Made by a program: the position numbers and the translations under genes
Shown: in pieces, positions 35,700 to 53,431 of the stretch
How positions within the stretch are numbered: the first letter of the stretch is position 1
Layout: every line of letters begins with the position of its first letter
Assembly (NCBI GenBank): GCA_022496805.1
Contig: CM040097.1
Location: forward strand, 18,838,072 to 18,902,071
DNA length: 64,000 nucleotides
Reading direction: 5' to 3'
Source: Pohlia nutans
Taxonomy: Eukaryota > Streptophyta > Bryopsida > Bryales > Mniaceae
Notes under the pieces: model-generated
Databases searched by the model: none
What the model was told of the DNA's origin: nothing
Seen by the model: only the letters and a program-made list of their open reading frames with translations

Positions 35700-37030
35700 T
35701 TTGGAGTGAGGCACATGCCTCATTACTTGAATTGCAATCTGATTTTAAATTTCTAAACTCACCACATACCTCACTCCTTGCATCGTAATCACAATCTCAT
35801 TTTATGTTCATTATGCAAACATACCAAATGTATGCCACATATCTCACTCCATGTGTTTGGTTCTCGTTTTGATTGTATTTATGCATTTCACTCATGTAGA
35901 ATTTAGAAGGTGAGGCACATGCCTCACCTTCGCTGTGTTTGATTTCAATTTTGATTGTACTTGATTGATTTTGCTCATGTGACATTTTGGAAGTGAGGCG
36001 CAAGCCTCAGCCTTTGTGTTTGATTCATGTTTTTGATGTCAATGAGATTATAATCTCATATTTTTCTAAGAGTGAGGCACATGCCTCACCCCTTTGTGTT
36101 TAATTTTTTTTTTTTATGTCCTTGAGTTTATGCTCTCATATTTTTCCGAGGGTGAGGCACATGCCTCACCCTCTTGTGTTTGATTTTTGTTTTTGATGTC
36201 ATTGAGTTTAGGTTCACATATTTTTCTGAGGGTGAGGCACATGCCCCACCCTTTATGTTTAGTTTTTTTTTTATGTCCTTGAGGTTATGCTCTCATCTTT
36301 TTGTAAGGGTGAGGCACATGCCTCACCCCTTTGTGTTTGATTTTTTTTTTTATGTCATTTAGTTTATGCCCTTATATTTATGCTCTCATAATTTTGTGAG
36401 GGTGAGGCACATGCCTCACCCCTTTGTGTTTGGTTTTTGTTCTTGATGTCATTGAGTTTAAGCTCTCATATTTTTGTGAGGGTGAGGCACATGGCTCACC
36501 CCCTTGTGTTTAATTTTTTTTGATGTTCTTGAGTTTATGCTCTTGTCTTTTTGTGAGGGTGAGGCACATGCCTCCTCCGTTGTGTTTGATTTTTGTTTTT
36601 GATGTCATTGAGTTTATACTCTCATATTTTTGTGAGGTTGTGGCACCCTTTGTGTTTAATTTTTATTTATAACGATTTTAGTTGTTATTTTTCATATGGG
36701 ATTTCGGGGATGAGGCACATGTCTCACTCAATGTGTTTAATTCTTATTCTCGATGTGATTGTATGTATTTTTTGCATTGTTGCTTTTCTTGAATTTAGGG
36801 GGTGAGGCACATGCCACACTCTTTCTGTATAATTTTGAATTTAGTTGTACTTAAGTTTCTTTGCTTATGTAGGATTGAGGGGGTGATGCACATGCTTTAC
36901 TCCTATTGTTGATGTTATATTGAAAGGTGTGGCATTTCTTTGATTGATTGTACAAAGAATGAATCTTTTATAAATTTGAGTGTTTTTGCAATTGGAGTTT
37001 TTGGAGGTGTGGCACATGTCGCACTCTTTT
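35700..37030. repeat. Array of about 80-bp period around the same palindrome, opposite orientation
   Basis: The core GTGAGGCA-CA-TGCCTCAC occurs about 14 times (for example 35910, 36072, 36151, 36309, 36401, 36559, 36802, 37006) with some mutated. Spacers are T-rich and conserved (TTTGTGTTTGATTTTT, GATGTCATTGAGTTTA, CTCTCATATTTTTGTGAG). The centre is CA here and TG in the left array, so the two arrays face each other. Confidence 0.9.
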
Positions 37031-38192
37031 AGTAAAGATCACTTATTCTTATTATTCGTAGTTTTTTATGCATATTGACTATTTGTTTGTTGATGTTATT
37101 GTGTGATTTTAGGAGGTCTTTTTGGAGGACTTCTCATGCGGAGTAAAGGGGGCGGGCCTTCAAAGGCCCCCCCAAAGAAGAAAATGCATTGATACATCCA
37201 GATGTGCGCAAGGATATGTTTTCTCTAGGCTTGGGTTTAGACTCTTTGGATGGCTAGATTTGTTTAGTTGATATTAATAATATGTTATAGTATTATAGTG
37301 ATATGATATAGAGTATAGAATATTTGTTACCATGTAACTTATTACTTGAGTATACTATATATTATTGTGTTTTACTATCATGGTGTATCTTTTTTCAAAT
37401 TCCTTCAAAGAATTTATTGTATAAACACATAATTAACAAATTGAATTTAGTTTGTTTGCTTGGAATTGCCTCAATAAGATTTTTTTATGATTTAAAGTTT
37501 ATTTTTATAAAAAGTACCACACATTCAATCTCATTATAGTATACATTGTAATATGTAAATTTAAATACAAAATTGGTTTAATTGATTGTATGGATTTATT
37601 AAGATTACCACTATGGATATGGTTCTCAAAACTTAGTATATATTTTTCAGTTGTTGTTCTAATTATTAAAATTTCAGAACTTCAAATACATAAACAAGAC
37701 ACATACTTTATTTTTTTGTTTGACTTTATTGTTTTTAAGTATTCAAATATAAGGTGACACAAGTACATTATTTTTTTTTTTTCTGAATTTATCATTTTGA
37801 ATGTTTTTGCTTCCATGGTGTGTCTTGTCAATTAGGATTGGTTTATTTTTCAATCAATTAACTAAAAATTAGGGTGTAAGTGTTACATTTTCTATTAAAC
37901 TTACGAACAATTGTTGAAGATGCACAAAATAATGTTTTTTAGCTGTTTAATTGATCTAATATTATAAAAAATTCTTGATTATAAACTTAAAGCACAAAAT
38001 AAATATGACACACATATATTTTACATAGCTTGCTTTGGATTTATTTTCAATCAATAATATCTTAAAAGACTCTAGCCAAAGTACAATATTATTGCTTATA
38101 CATACCAAAATTTGTGATTAAAATATTAAAAAATAATCCCAAAAAATAGTGCACATTTTCAATAGGCACTTTTAACGAAACCCTTGTTGTAT

Positions 38193-38531
38193 CTATTACA
38201 GGGTGTAAATTTTTAATTTTAATTTTATGAGTTTACGTGATATTTTAAAATAATGTTTTAATTTTAAAATGGACATTCTTTGTTTTAGGCTAAAAACATA
38301 ATGTTTCAGGGGATTATTTTCCCTTGGCATTATTCACAAATGCGTAGATGGCCTTGCAATTTTAATTTGACAATTGTTTTGTGAGCTTATTAAATCAACA
38401 AAAAGCTCTATGTTAATTATGCTTCTTCGTGCATAATTGGCCACTTCTTTGGTGCTATTTGGTGCTATTTGTGCATGAAATTGCACAATGTGTATGCTTG
38501 AGATTTGGGTGACCGTAGCTTGCTTCTACCC

Positions 38532-38562
<31 letters not shown>

Positions 38563-38944
38563 CCCTGAAGGCTCGAGGGCTGTAGAACAAAACTAAGATG
38601 TATTATAAAATGTGACTTCTATAAGTTTGATGAAGTTCATCCCAACATAGAAAATCAAAAACATGATGCTTGTAAATTATATATACTGTCAAATTTCCCA
38701 AAATAGTTTTGAATCTTCAGTTAAAGAATTAGGAGCAATTAACTCAAAAATTGACTAAAATTGCGATTTATATTTTTTAAATTCAAAATTTGGTGTTATT
38801 AGTTAGAATTTTATTTGTCATTCTAAAAGCAAAAAAAGCAAAAGAACTAATGGAAATACCAACATTACTTTCTTCAAATAGTAAATTTTGTAACACTAGA
38901 CAATGTAGAGGTATTTGTTCTTGAAAAATTTCCCTAGATGGAGT
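38193..38944. other. AT-rich intergenic DNA with a TA microsatellite
   Basis: A TA run lies at 38532-38558, followed by ACCCCTGAAGGCTCGAGGGC, which may be the start of a worn TTAA-type element ending at the family D boundary near 38945. No gene called. Confidence 0.5.
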
Positions 38945-39513
38945 TTAACCTTTAAACATCCACCATGAACTAAGAAGTCATTTGGGACCAAAAACCCCAA
39001 TTTAGTACCTAAATATTTCATTTATAACCAATATGTTACACTCGAACTTATCCGTATTCAAATTTCATTATTTGTCTAATGGAGTTGTTCATTTGTGAGA
39101 ATATTCAATATTGAGTAAAAAAATAGACATAAAAATTGAAGCTTTATCCAAAGTCAACAAAACTTTGACCATCCATAAGTCCATGAGTTTGTGTTTGATC
39201 ACGTTGTTTTTTTTTCAATGTGTGTCAAATGAAATTTTCTATCCAATCTATTAAAAAATCTTTAATATTAGCCTCATCCCGTCATCCAAATATGAGAAAA
39301 TAGAAATAATAATATGAAGAGTATATTGTGATGGTCTACTTTGGAGCAATGAAAAAAATAGCTAAAATTGTCAATTGGGGTAAATTTTAACATCTTTGGC
39401 TTCGTCGTGGAATTACTTGTGAAACGCAACCAAAAAAATCTTTAAAATGTGAAATTACAAAAATGAAAATGATTGTCAGAAATGAGGAAAATCTTTGGAT
39501 GTTTAAAGGTTAA
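38945..39513. mobile_element. TTAA-element, family D
   Basis: 569 bp with perfect 17-bp inverted ends TTAACCTTTAAACATCC and TTAA on both sides. The interior is AT-rich and non-coding. The terminus differs slightly from the other families (CCTTTAAA instead of CCCCTAAA). Confidence 0.85.
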
Positions 39514-40366
39514 CTTGGATTGACATGATTCAAATTGGGTAGGAAAGTAGACTTAATTTCCTTTTAGAAATAATTTTAATTTATTCAAAAAAATAATTTT
39601 TTGACTTCGGGCAGCTCCTAAAAGAGGGTAACGATGAGAAAATGGTCACTAGGAGCATTAGGGGTTAAAGTGATGCAAATAAAGTTGCCATATCTATTTT
39701 AAAGTTCCACTAGGTTAGCAAGTGCTAGAGCCCTGACACAAACAATTTGGATGACATATCCATTGTGGGGAGTGTGTGTATACGCATTCATGCATGCACC
39801 ACCTTGCGTTATAGAGTTCTACAAGGTTGGCTCGTGTTGGTGCCTAGAATAGCCGTTTCGATGACAGAATTGTCGTAGGAAGCGTGACATAAACAGTTGT
39901 GGGGAGCATGTTTGTATGCACCACCTTGAATTAAGATAGACGTTAGGTTGGTCCGTGCCAACGATCAGCACGTGTCATTCCAACTGTGGAACCGTCGTGT
40001 AGACTGTTCGCACGACCTTGCATTATATAATAGATACCCATTATCACCTAGCTCTCAATTCCGCCCCCTATATGCTTGTGGTGTACATTCTATAGCACAA
40101 ATCTAAACAACTGGTACGTGAGAGCAGAATTGATTGTTGGATGAGAATAGGTACATAAGGAGTTCTTTAGCCCTTGCAAGGATTCACCCTTTTGCTCTCA
40201 CTCCATGAAAGATAAAAATTCAAAACATGTGATTCTTAAGGCATGGCTGCTGTGGACATTCAACTCTCCACTAGCATTCTTTAGGTAAAGAATTACATGG
40301 CATGTTCAATATTTTAGAATCCGCTACAACGATTCTTGTGCAATGATTCTTATTCCTAGGTATAGA
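39514..40366. other. Intergenic DNA
   Basis: Contains a worn TTAA-type end at 39660 (AGCATTAGGGGTTAA) and a diverged tandem duplication of about 130 bp near 39766 and 39895 (shared TGTGGGGAG, ATGCACCACCTTG and AGGTTGG). No gene called. Confidence 0.45.
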
Positions 40367-40735
40367 TTAGGGCCGCTTCACACTATGGCCAAAGGTCAAG
40401 AGGCCGTCGGTTTCCATCAATCAAATTGCAAGAAACCATGGTTTCGGCCTCTCGACCCTTCACACTAGAGGCCAAAGTCCAAAGGCCGTGGACCTTCAAA
40501 ATGCTTACATGGCAACACTTTTTGACCAAGGTGACGGCCTCTCGAGAGGAAGTTTGGGTCCTACATTTTGCAAGACCCGTCACTATGGTCGAGAGGCCGT
40601 CGATTTCTTTTCATAGAAAATGAAACTATATTTTATTGGCTATTTTCAGTAGATTTCTTTGGACTCTCAACAAAGTTTGGGCTCTCAATCCCACGGCCTC
40701 TCGACTTGGACAGCCATAGTGTGAAGCGGCCCTTA
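40367..40735. mobile_element. PIF/Harbinger-type (Tourist-like) MITE
   Basis: The body 40370-40732 (363 bp) begins GGGCCGCTTCACACTATGGC and ends GCCATAGTGTGAAGCGGCCC, flanked by TTA on both sides. The GGGCC-type end and TTA duplication fit PIF/Harbinger. Internally AGAGGCCGTCG and GGCCTCTCGA recur. The small frames inside are not genes. Confidence 0.85.
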
Positions 40736-41035
40736 CAAGGGCTAACTGAGAACCTTATAGAGATCCATGATTTCCAAATTGGAACCCTAAACCCTAAACC
40801 CAGCAAGCAGCAACAGTGAATGAGTAGGAACTGACTGACTGATTGGGATGGCCACTCTGTCATGGTCAATTATGTCCTCACCCATAGCATGTGCTCAAAA
40901 ACAGAAAATAAAATAAAATAAACCATCCCAAGTAGAGTAAAATCAATCCACAGTGAGTGCCTACTGACAGGCAGGAATATCCCCCGGCATCATTCATGCT
41001 CTACTGGCCTTCATTCCAGGTAGGGACCAGTGATA

Positions 41036-41470
41036 TTTTTTGGAGCGATCTATGGTTGGATAACCTATTACCACCAACTTAAGCAATCTGGCCTATTTTT
41101 GGCAGTGCTAAATTCGAAAAGAAAATATGACTGCATTCAAAATAGGTTTTGATGAGGATTGCAAAAATCCGCAACATCTAATTTGCATTTGTCAATTTTA
41201 TACAAAATTCCAAAGTGGAAAGTAACCTTTGACCCAAATCAAACCTCTAGGTTTCCCCATGTCCACACCATGTGGTACTAACTTTCACTCATCATGATAC
41301 CCAAAACCACCAACTATTTCTTCGCAATGCTTGCCATGCCATTGGTCTACCTGAATAGTGAAATTGGTGGTTTTGAGTCTCAACTCTGGTGGCCCCAAGA
41401 AAAGTCTACATGTCGTAATTGGGGGAGGTGGTGGTAATAGGTTATCCAACCATATCTCGCTAAAAAGCAA
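41036..41470. repeat. Inverted repeat pair, possibly LINE-derived
   Basis: The block at 41043-41085 (ATGGTTGGATAACCTATTAC with CACC) recurs inverted at 41430-41466. Plus-strand translation of the left block gives DIFWSDLWLDNLLPP and the minus strand of the right gives FSEIWLDNLLPP, a style seen downstream of plant LINE reverse transcriptases. It is too short to prove a LINE remnant. Confidence 0.4.
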
Positions 41471-41607
41471 TACAAAGTCTCTTTTGAAGGAATATTTGGC
41501 AACAGATTCGATGAAATCTCTCAAAAGCTCGCAAATCTTGAAATCGGGCATTGCGAGTTTATGAGTGAATGTACAAGCTTTGGTTTGAATAAATGTGTTT
41601 TTTTTTT

Positions 41608-41733
41608 TCACACTAGTAGAAAAGGTGGCGCTCCTTGGGGACATGCCCATGCAAAATCACTGTGCATATGTAGAATTGGGCACTACTTGCTTGGGCATCT
41701 CCCTCGGGACTGCCACCTTTTCTACTAGTGTCA
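41608..41733. mobile_element. CACTA-type MITE, 120 bp
   Basis: The body 41611-41730 starts CACTAGTAGAAAAGGTGGC and ends GCCACCTTTTCTACTAGTG, a perfect 19-bp inverted terminus. TCA flanks both sides. It is a third interior type among the CACTA-like elements of this window. Confidence 0.9.
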
Positions 41734-44213
41734 TGTTTTGTATGTTACATGTTTCATCCATATTGTACTCATAGATGTAAATTGCTTCATCATTCTAGTA
41801 AAGATTGATTCTTGCCCTTCCGAAAAAGAATGAAAATAAAAAAAACCTTTGTAGGGACACTCATAATAGCCTTTGATCCAAATTGTCATTCATTCATTCA
41901 CAATTGTAGAATCTTCAATCATTTAGAATTATGACTCATCCAAAGTTGATACTAAACCAAAATCGCCACTCACTTAGAATTGCCATAGATTGTGTGTTGT
42001 TATAGAGTTTGCTACTGCCCTTGGGGACATTCTCCTTTGGATTGACTTTGTACTCTTTCTTTTTGCAACAATCGATTTTTAAAGCAAACAAAGAATCTTT
42101 TTCAATTATGCTAAAAAATTTAATGGCCCATGGCTTGATTATATGACCCATGGTTTTGATTGTGATGCACAGTGTGCTGCAAGGGAAGTCAACATGGTTG
42201 CCTTCCAATGTGGAGCGGCCAGATTACCAGAGCCTGCAACACCATTCAAGTCAAGGTTTCGCATTCAATTTTGTGTTGTCCCTACGATCCCTACGTCTAA
42301 AAGTAAAACAACCCGTATACTCTCTCTCCTCTCCACCTGATTATTCGATGATAATTCAATGCAACCACAACGTACTTCAATTGGCGCTTTTGAAGAATCT
42401 TGCAACACAATTCCACTACTTTTTGAATGGAACAATTTTACATTTTATGGTGAACTATTTCTAAAGTTTTTTGCTTTATTCTTTCAAAAATAATCCCTTC
42501 AGACTTACCTTGTTTTTTAAGGGTTGAACTCCTTTTAGAATAGCCTAAGAGAATAAAAGAGCTGGGACACCCATTATTAAGGAAAAATAAATAAAAAAAC
42601 TAACTAATTAACTGCCAATAGCCTACCTTGTAAGCTCTTCGTTTGGCCAAATACTTTAGTCAACCTTTGGAACATGATTTGAATTAGAAAAATCAATAGC
42701 CAGCCTTGGAAAAAACAACTAAGTGCCTCAGGCCAACCAATAGCTAGCACGCACGTACAAGTTGTCAGCCTTGAGTCAAGCTTTGAATTGGAAAAGCAAC
42801 CAATTGGCGTTGCATGAAGATCCCAAGCCCCCCTCCCCTCGATTCATTCACATGATTGGCATTTTTTCCACAATTTTCCAAATCTTGCACAACTTGAAAA
42901 TCTAGCCTCGCTTCTTCAACAACTTTCCAAAGCATCAATCCATTTCAATTTTGATTGAGAAAATCTATTTTTTTCTCCATTATTCTCTCATAACTTACTT
43001 TGACATTTAAGGGTTAAAAACACCATTGATCCAAAATTGTCACCAACTCAAAATTCCCACCCTAAAATCTTCCTCAATGAATATATATCAATTAAGAGAA
43101 TGTAAAACACCTAAACAAAGATAAATTTGGAGAAGGATCGACGGGCCTTTTTAAAGACAATTCCCTAATCAAAAAGTCACTGTAGCATGCTCATAAAAAC
43201 TCACAACTAGTCTAGTTTGTCATGCAGGGTCATCTCCCGGGCTTTTTCACTATAATACATAGGCAATGTTTCTACTAGTGCTATATGCCCATAACATTTT
43301 TTAACTAATACATTAGCACACCATGTTGCTTGTGCAGTGAATCAACATCTAAACAATGAATTGACGATGTGAAACATGTAGAAACTAGTAGAAAACAAAA
43401 AAGTTTGTTGAGATGTCAAGCCATCTTTAGCTGAAGATGGCTTTGATTCTCCATAAGATTACAATTCCTGCAACTAGCCTGGAATGTGATGCTGATTCCG
43501 AAGGGTGAACAATGGGCTGCTAAAGAATATCGTGCCAGTGGAAAAAAGAAAAAAAAACAGCTACGCTACGAGAAGCTCTGACCGGAATAGAACAAGTGAA
43601 GGACGAGAATGCATTTCAGTGGAATCATGGACGGAATATATTTGCTACATTGGTATTTAGCCCAAAAAATGAGTGTCCCCGCAACGCCTGTCCCCTTAGG
43701 GCAGAGACAATAAAAGTAAAAGAGAAAAGGGAAGCTTGGGTAAGTGGGTCAGTTTCGGAGAGACGGACAGAAGCAGTGGAAGTTGTCGAGGCAGAAGTGA
43801 CGCTGAGGAAGGAAGCGCAACCCTAGCCTGGATTTGTGGACCAGTCGACCTGTGACCCCACCCATATTCACAACAGTAGCGATTGCCTCCCCAGATCGCT
43901 TTTCCTCTTCATTGCATTGTTGCGTTCAAGGAAAGCCGGCTTTTCACGCTCCCCAGATCGATCAAACACCACACACACACCCAACTTCCTCACTCTTCTA
44001 GATCACAACTCTGCTCTTCGTTTGCCGCCTTGCAAGGTAGACACCCAATTCCTCACATTGTCATTCCGGTGCTCTGATCTGCCTCAGATTGCTTGTGATC
44101 TAGTTTTCACCTTCGATTTGACAGAAATACGCAGTGATCGGTTGAATTCAAGTGCGTTGCATTGTCTGCTTGTTGTGATCTGTGGGTTGAGATTTAGAAT
44201 TGGTTGATTCAGG
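41734..44213. other. Upstream of phosphoglucomutase
   Basis: AT-rich to about 43500, then richer in GC and CT toward 44213, which fits the promoter and 5' leader of the phosphoglucomutase gene. A worn TTAA-type end is at 43008-43015 (CATTTAAGGGTTAA), related to family J. The 123-codon frame at 43836 lies in the leader and shows no domain. Confidence 0.5.
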
Positions 44214-51495
<7,282 letters not shown>

Positions 51496-51944
51496 ATGAG
51501 ACATAATGGAAAAGCAAGGCAGAACATAACACATGGATGAGTTTGGATGGACGCTTCATAACTTAGTAGTGACTTACTAGTGAAGCTTAGTGGTTCATGT
51601 ATGTTGCTGGCATAGTGCAAGAGTTGAAGCCAGCTGTGCAGAATTTTATTTTTTCAATTTTGGTATTTTCCCAAACCTGATTGTGAATGACTCAATTGTT
51701 GGGCTCTGGACCATCCTTGATAAACATGTTCTTTGCACATATGTACGCTTTTGTTAGCACTACCAACACTCTTTTCAGTTTTGGCTCCCTAGCTCCCTTT
51801 GTACTCGGTATACAAGCAAAGAATGAGAGTTTTTGGGGATGCCATAAGTATGTTTGCACTTGGCCTTAAGAGTGGTCTCAGCAACGTAAAGCTAGTTCAA
51901 AAGTGTATCTGAATTTATTTCTAAAACCTTTACGAACATCACTC
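51496..51944. other. PGM 3' region
   Basis: Presumed 3' untranslated region and downstream spacer of phosphoglucomutase. No element or gene of its own was seen. Confidence 0.5.
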
Positions 51945-51951
51945 TTAACCC

Positions 51952-52526
51952 TTAACCCCTAAATGCCTAGAGCCCTCTCCAAATTCGGCAGTTTTGCAAA
52001 GATGCATTATAAAATGCAACCTAGAGGAATATTTTGAACTTGATATATGAATAAATGTTGTACATTATGAATTTTAGATTCTATCCATTCGGTTAGATCT
52101 ATGATTGCTAATACCAATAATTTTGTATAAAATTGGAACTTGAAATTCAAAATTATTTTGTAATTCAATTACGAATAAGATATTGACAATGTATTGATGA
52201 ATTTTTTGTGATTGGTTGAAATGTAATACTCTAAGTGTAGTGATTTTTGGAGATTTTTTGGTTGCTTAATTTTATGAGTTGACTTTTTCAAAAGCACTTT
52301 TACATTGAAATCTTTAAAATTTTGGATGAATTACTACAACATGAAACGAGGCATAAAATTTTCACAAATCATCCCCTTTCTAATTGGATCACATATGCAT
52401 GAAGCTAACTTCCCATAGAATCTACAGTATAAATTCCACACTGCAAAAGGTGCATTACGGACGAGAAATCATGGATGAAATCTGTTCATCGTCCAAAAAA
52501 TGGACGCTCAGGCAGTTAAGGGTTAA
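51952..52526 (+). mobile_element. TTAA-element, family A, forward copy
   Basis: Best-preserved ends of the family: TTAACCCCTAAATGCCTAGA at left and CTCAGGCAGTTAAGGGTTAA at right. An extra TTAACCC precedes the left end (51945-51951), as if a second terminus had been abutted. The right TTAA starts family J. Confidence 0.92.
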
Positions 52527-52821
52527 ACATCAAAGCAAGTCCCACGGATTTGTTTTGTAAGAATAATGAAGAAAAAAGTGGATTTTCTCAACCAAATTTG
52601 AAATGGATTGGTGCTTTGGAAAGGTGATGAAAAAAGCGAGGCTAAATTTAACAAATATGCTTGTTTTAGTAAGTTGTACATTCCAAGGAAAGGGGAGGGG
52701 AGGGGGTATGCATCTAGGTCTGAAGCTACCCGACATCAATTTTGGTTGAGAAAATCCACTTTTTTCTTCATTATTCTCTCAAAATAAGCATATGGGGCTT
52801 GCTTTTACATTTAAAGGTTAA
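52523..52821. mobile_element. TTAA-element, family J, foldback type
   Basis: 299 bp. AATAATGAAGAAAAAAGTGG with ATTTTCTCAACC at the left faces GGTTGAGAAAAT with CCACTTTTTTCTTCATTATT at the right. Ends with CATTTAAAGGTTAA. TTAA on both sides; the left one is shared with family A. A related, worn end is at 42935-43015. Confidence 0.75.
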
Positions 52822-53431
52822 CACCAGTGAGAACACATCTTTAGTTTGTTGTGTCGAAATTTTTATTAGTATTAATTAAATAAATAAATAGTTAGAAGTC
52901 AACCTAATTTTTCCAATTTTTCAATTTTCATAGACTTACTCACACTAGTGAACCCTTCAGTGGGGGACTGTTTCAAGTGCTTGCGTGTATGGTCTGTATT
53001 ATAACTGCATGATTTCCAGTGTGGATAAGAACAAGTGTTCACCCCACACATCATTTATTGTGCCTCTGAATTACCAATGCATATGGGGAACCAAACTGGA
53101 CCTGAGATTTAGGCAATGTGACATTCAAGACAATTCTTTAGCAAAAAAAAATTATAAAACAATGCTCAGTTGTCGAAAATGCTCATGTTCTGCTTATTCC
53201 AGCTTCACCTCTGAAGGTGAGAAATACGCCCGAGGAGAACACCGCAAGTAACTTTTGATCCAGGTTTCAAAATTTCAACCTTCCATGAGAAAGCTAATCA
53301 GAGATGTCTACAATATCACTTCTCACAGGATACAAAAGGAAACAAGAATCTCTACATGAATCGAGAAAAGGGCATTCAAAAGGAAACAAGAATCTCTACA
53401 TGGACTGAATATATTTATAATCTGAAAGAAA
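52822..53431. other. Spacer and ClpP4-like 3' region
   Basis: AT-rich. The part next to 53431 is presumably the 3' untranslated region of the minus-strand protease gene. A short tandem duplication GGAAACAAGAATCTCTACAT occurs at 53338 and 53382. Confidence 0.5.

Larger units (their letters stand above)
32391..38192. mobile_element. Large inverted-terminus element with mirrored palindrome arrays
   Basis: The body 32395-38188 is 5794 bp. The terminal 23 bases are identical and inverted, beginning AACAAGGGTTTCGTTAAAAG, and similarity continues patchily (GTGCAC and ATTTTTTGG on both sides). GTAT flanks both ends, a possible 4-bp duplication. From left to right: an unrecognised 104-codon frame (32925-33239, minus), a 57-bp tandem array (33444-34520), a CT-rich leader-like segment (34780-35300), an array of about 80-bp period (35700-37030) and a GC-rich patch at 37135-37175. 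No transposase, reverse transcriptase or capsid frame is seen. Superfamily undetermined. Confidence 0.72.

Noticed and set aside
32391..38192. LTR retrotransposon
   Set aside because: The termini are inverted, not direct, and no gag, protease, reverse-transcriptase or integrase frame is present. A GGAGTAAAGGGGGCGGG purine patch at 37139 is not followed by a long terminal repeat.
41036..41470. LINE reverse-transcriptase gene
   Set aside because: Only about 15 residues of similarity in style (FWSDLWLDN), with no catalytic motif; kept only as a low-confidence repeat.
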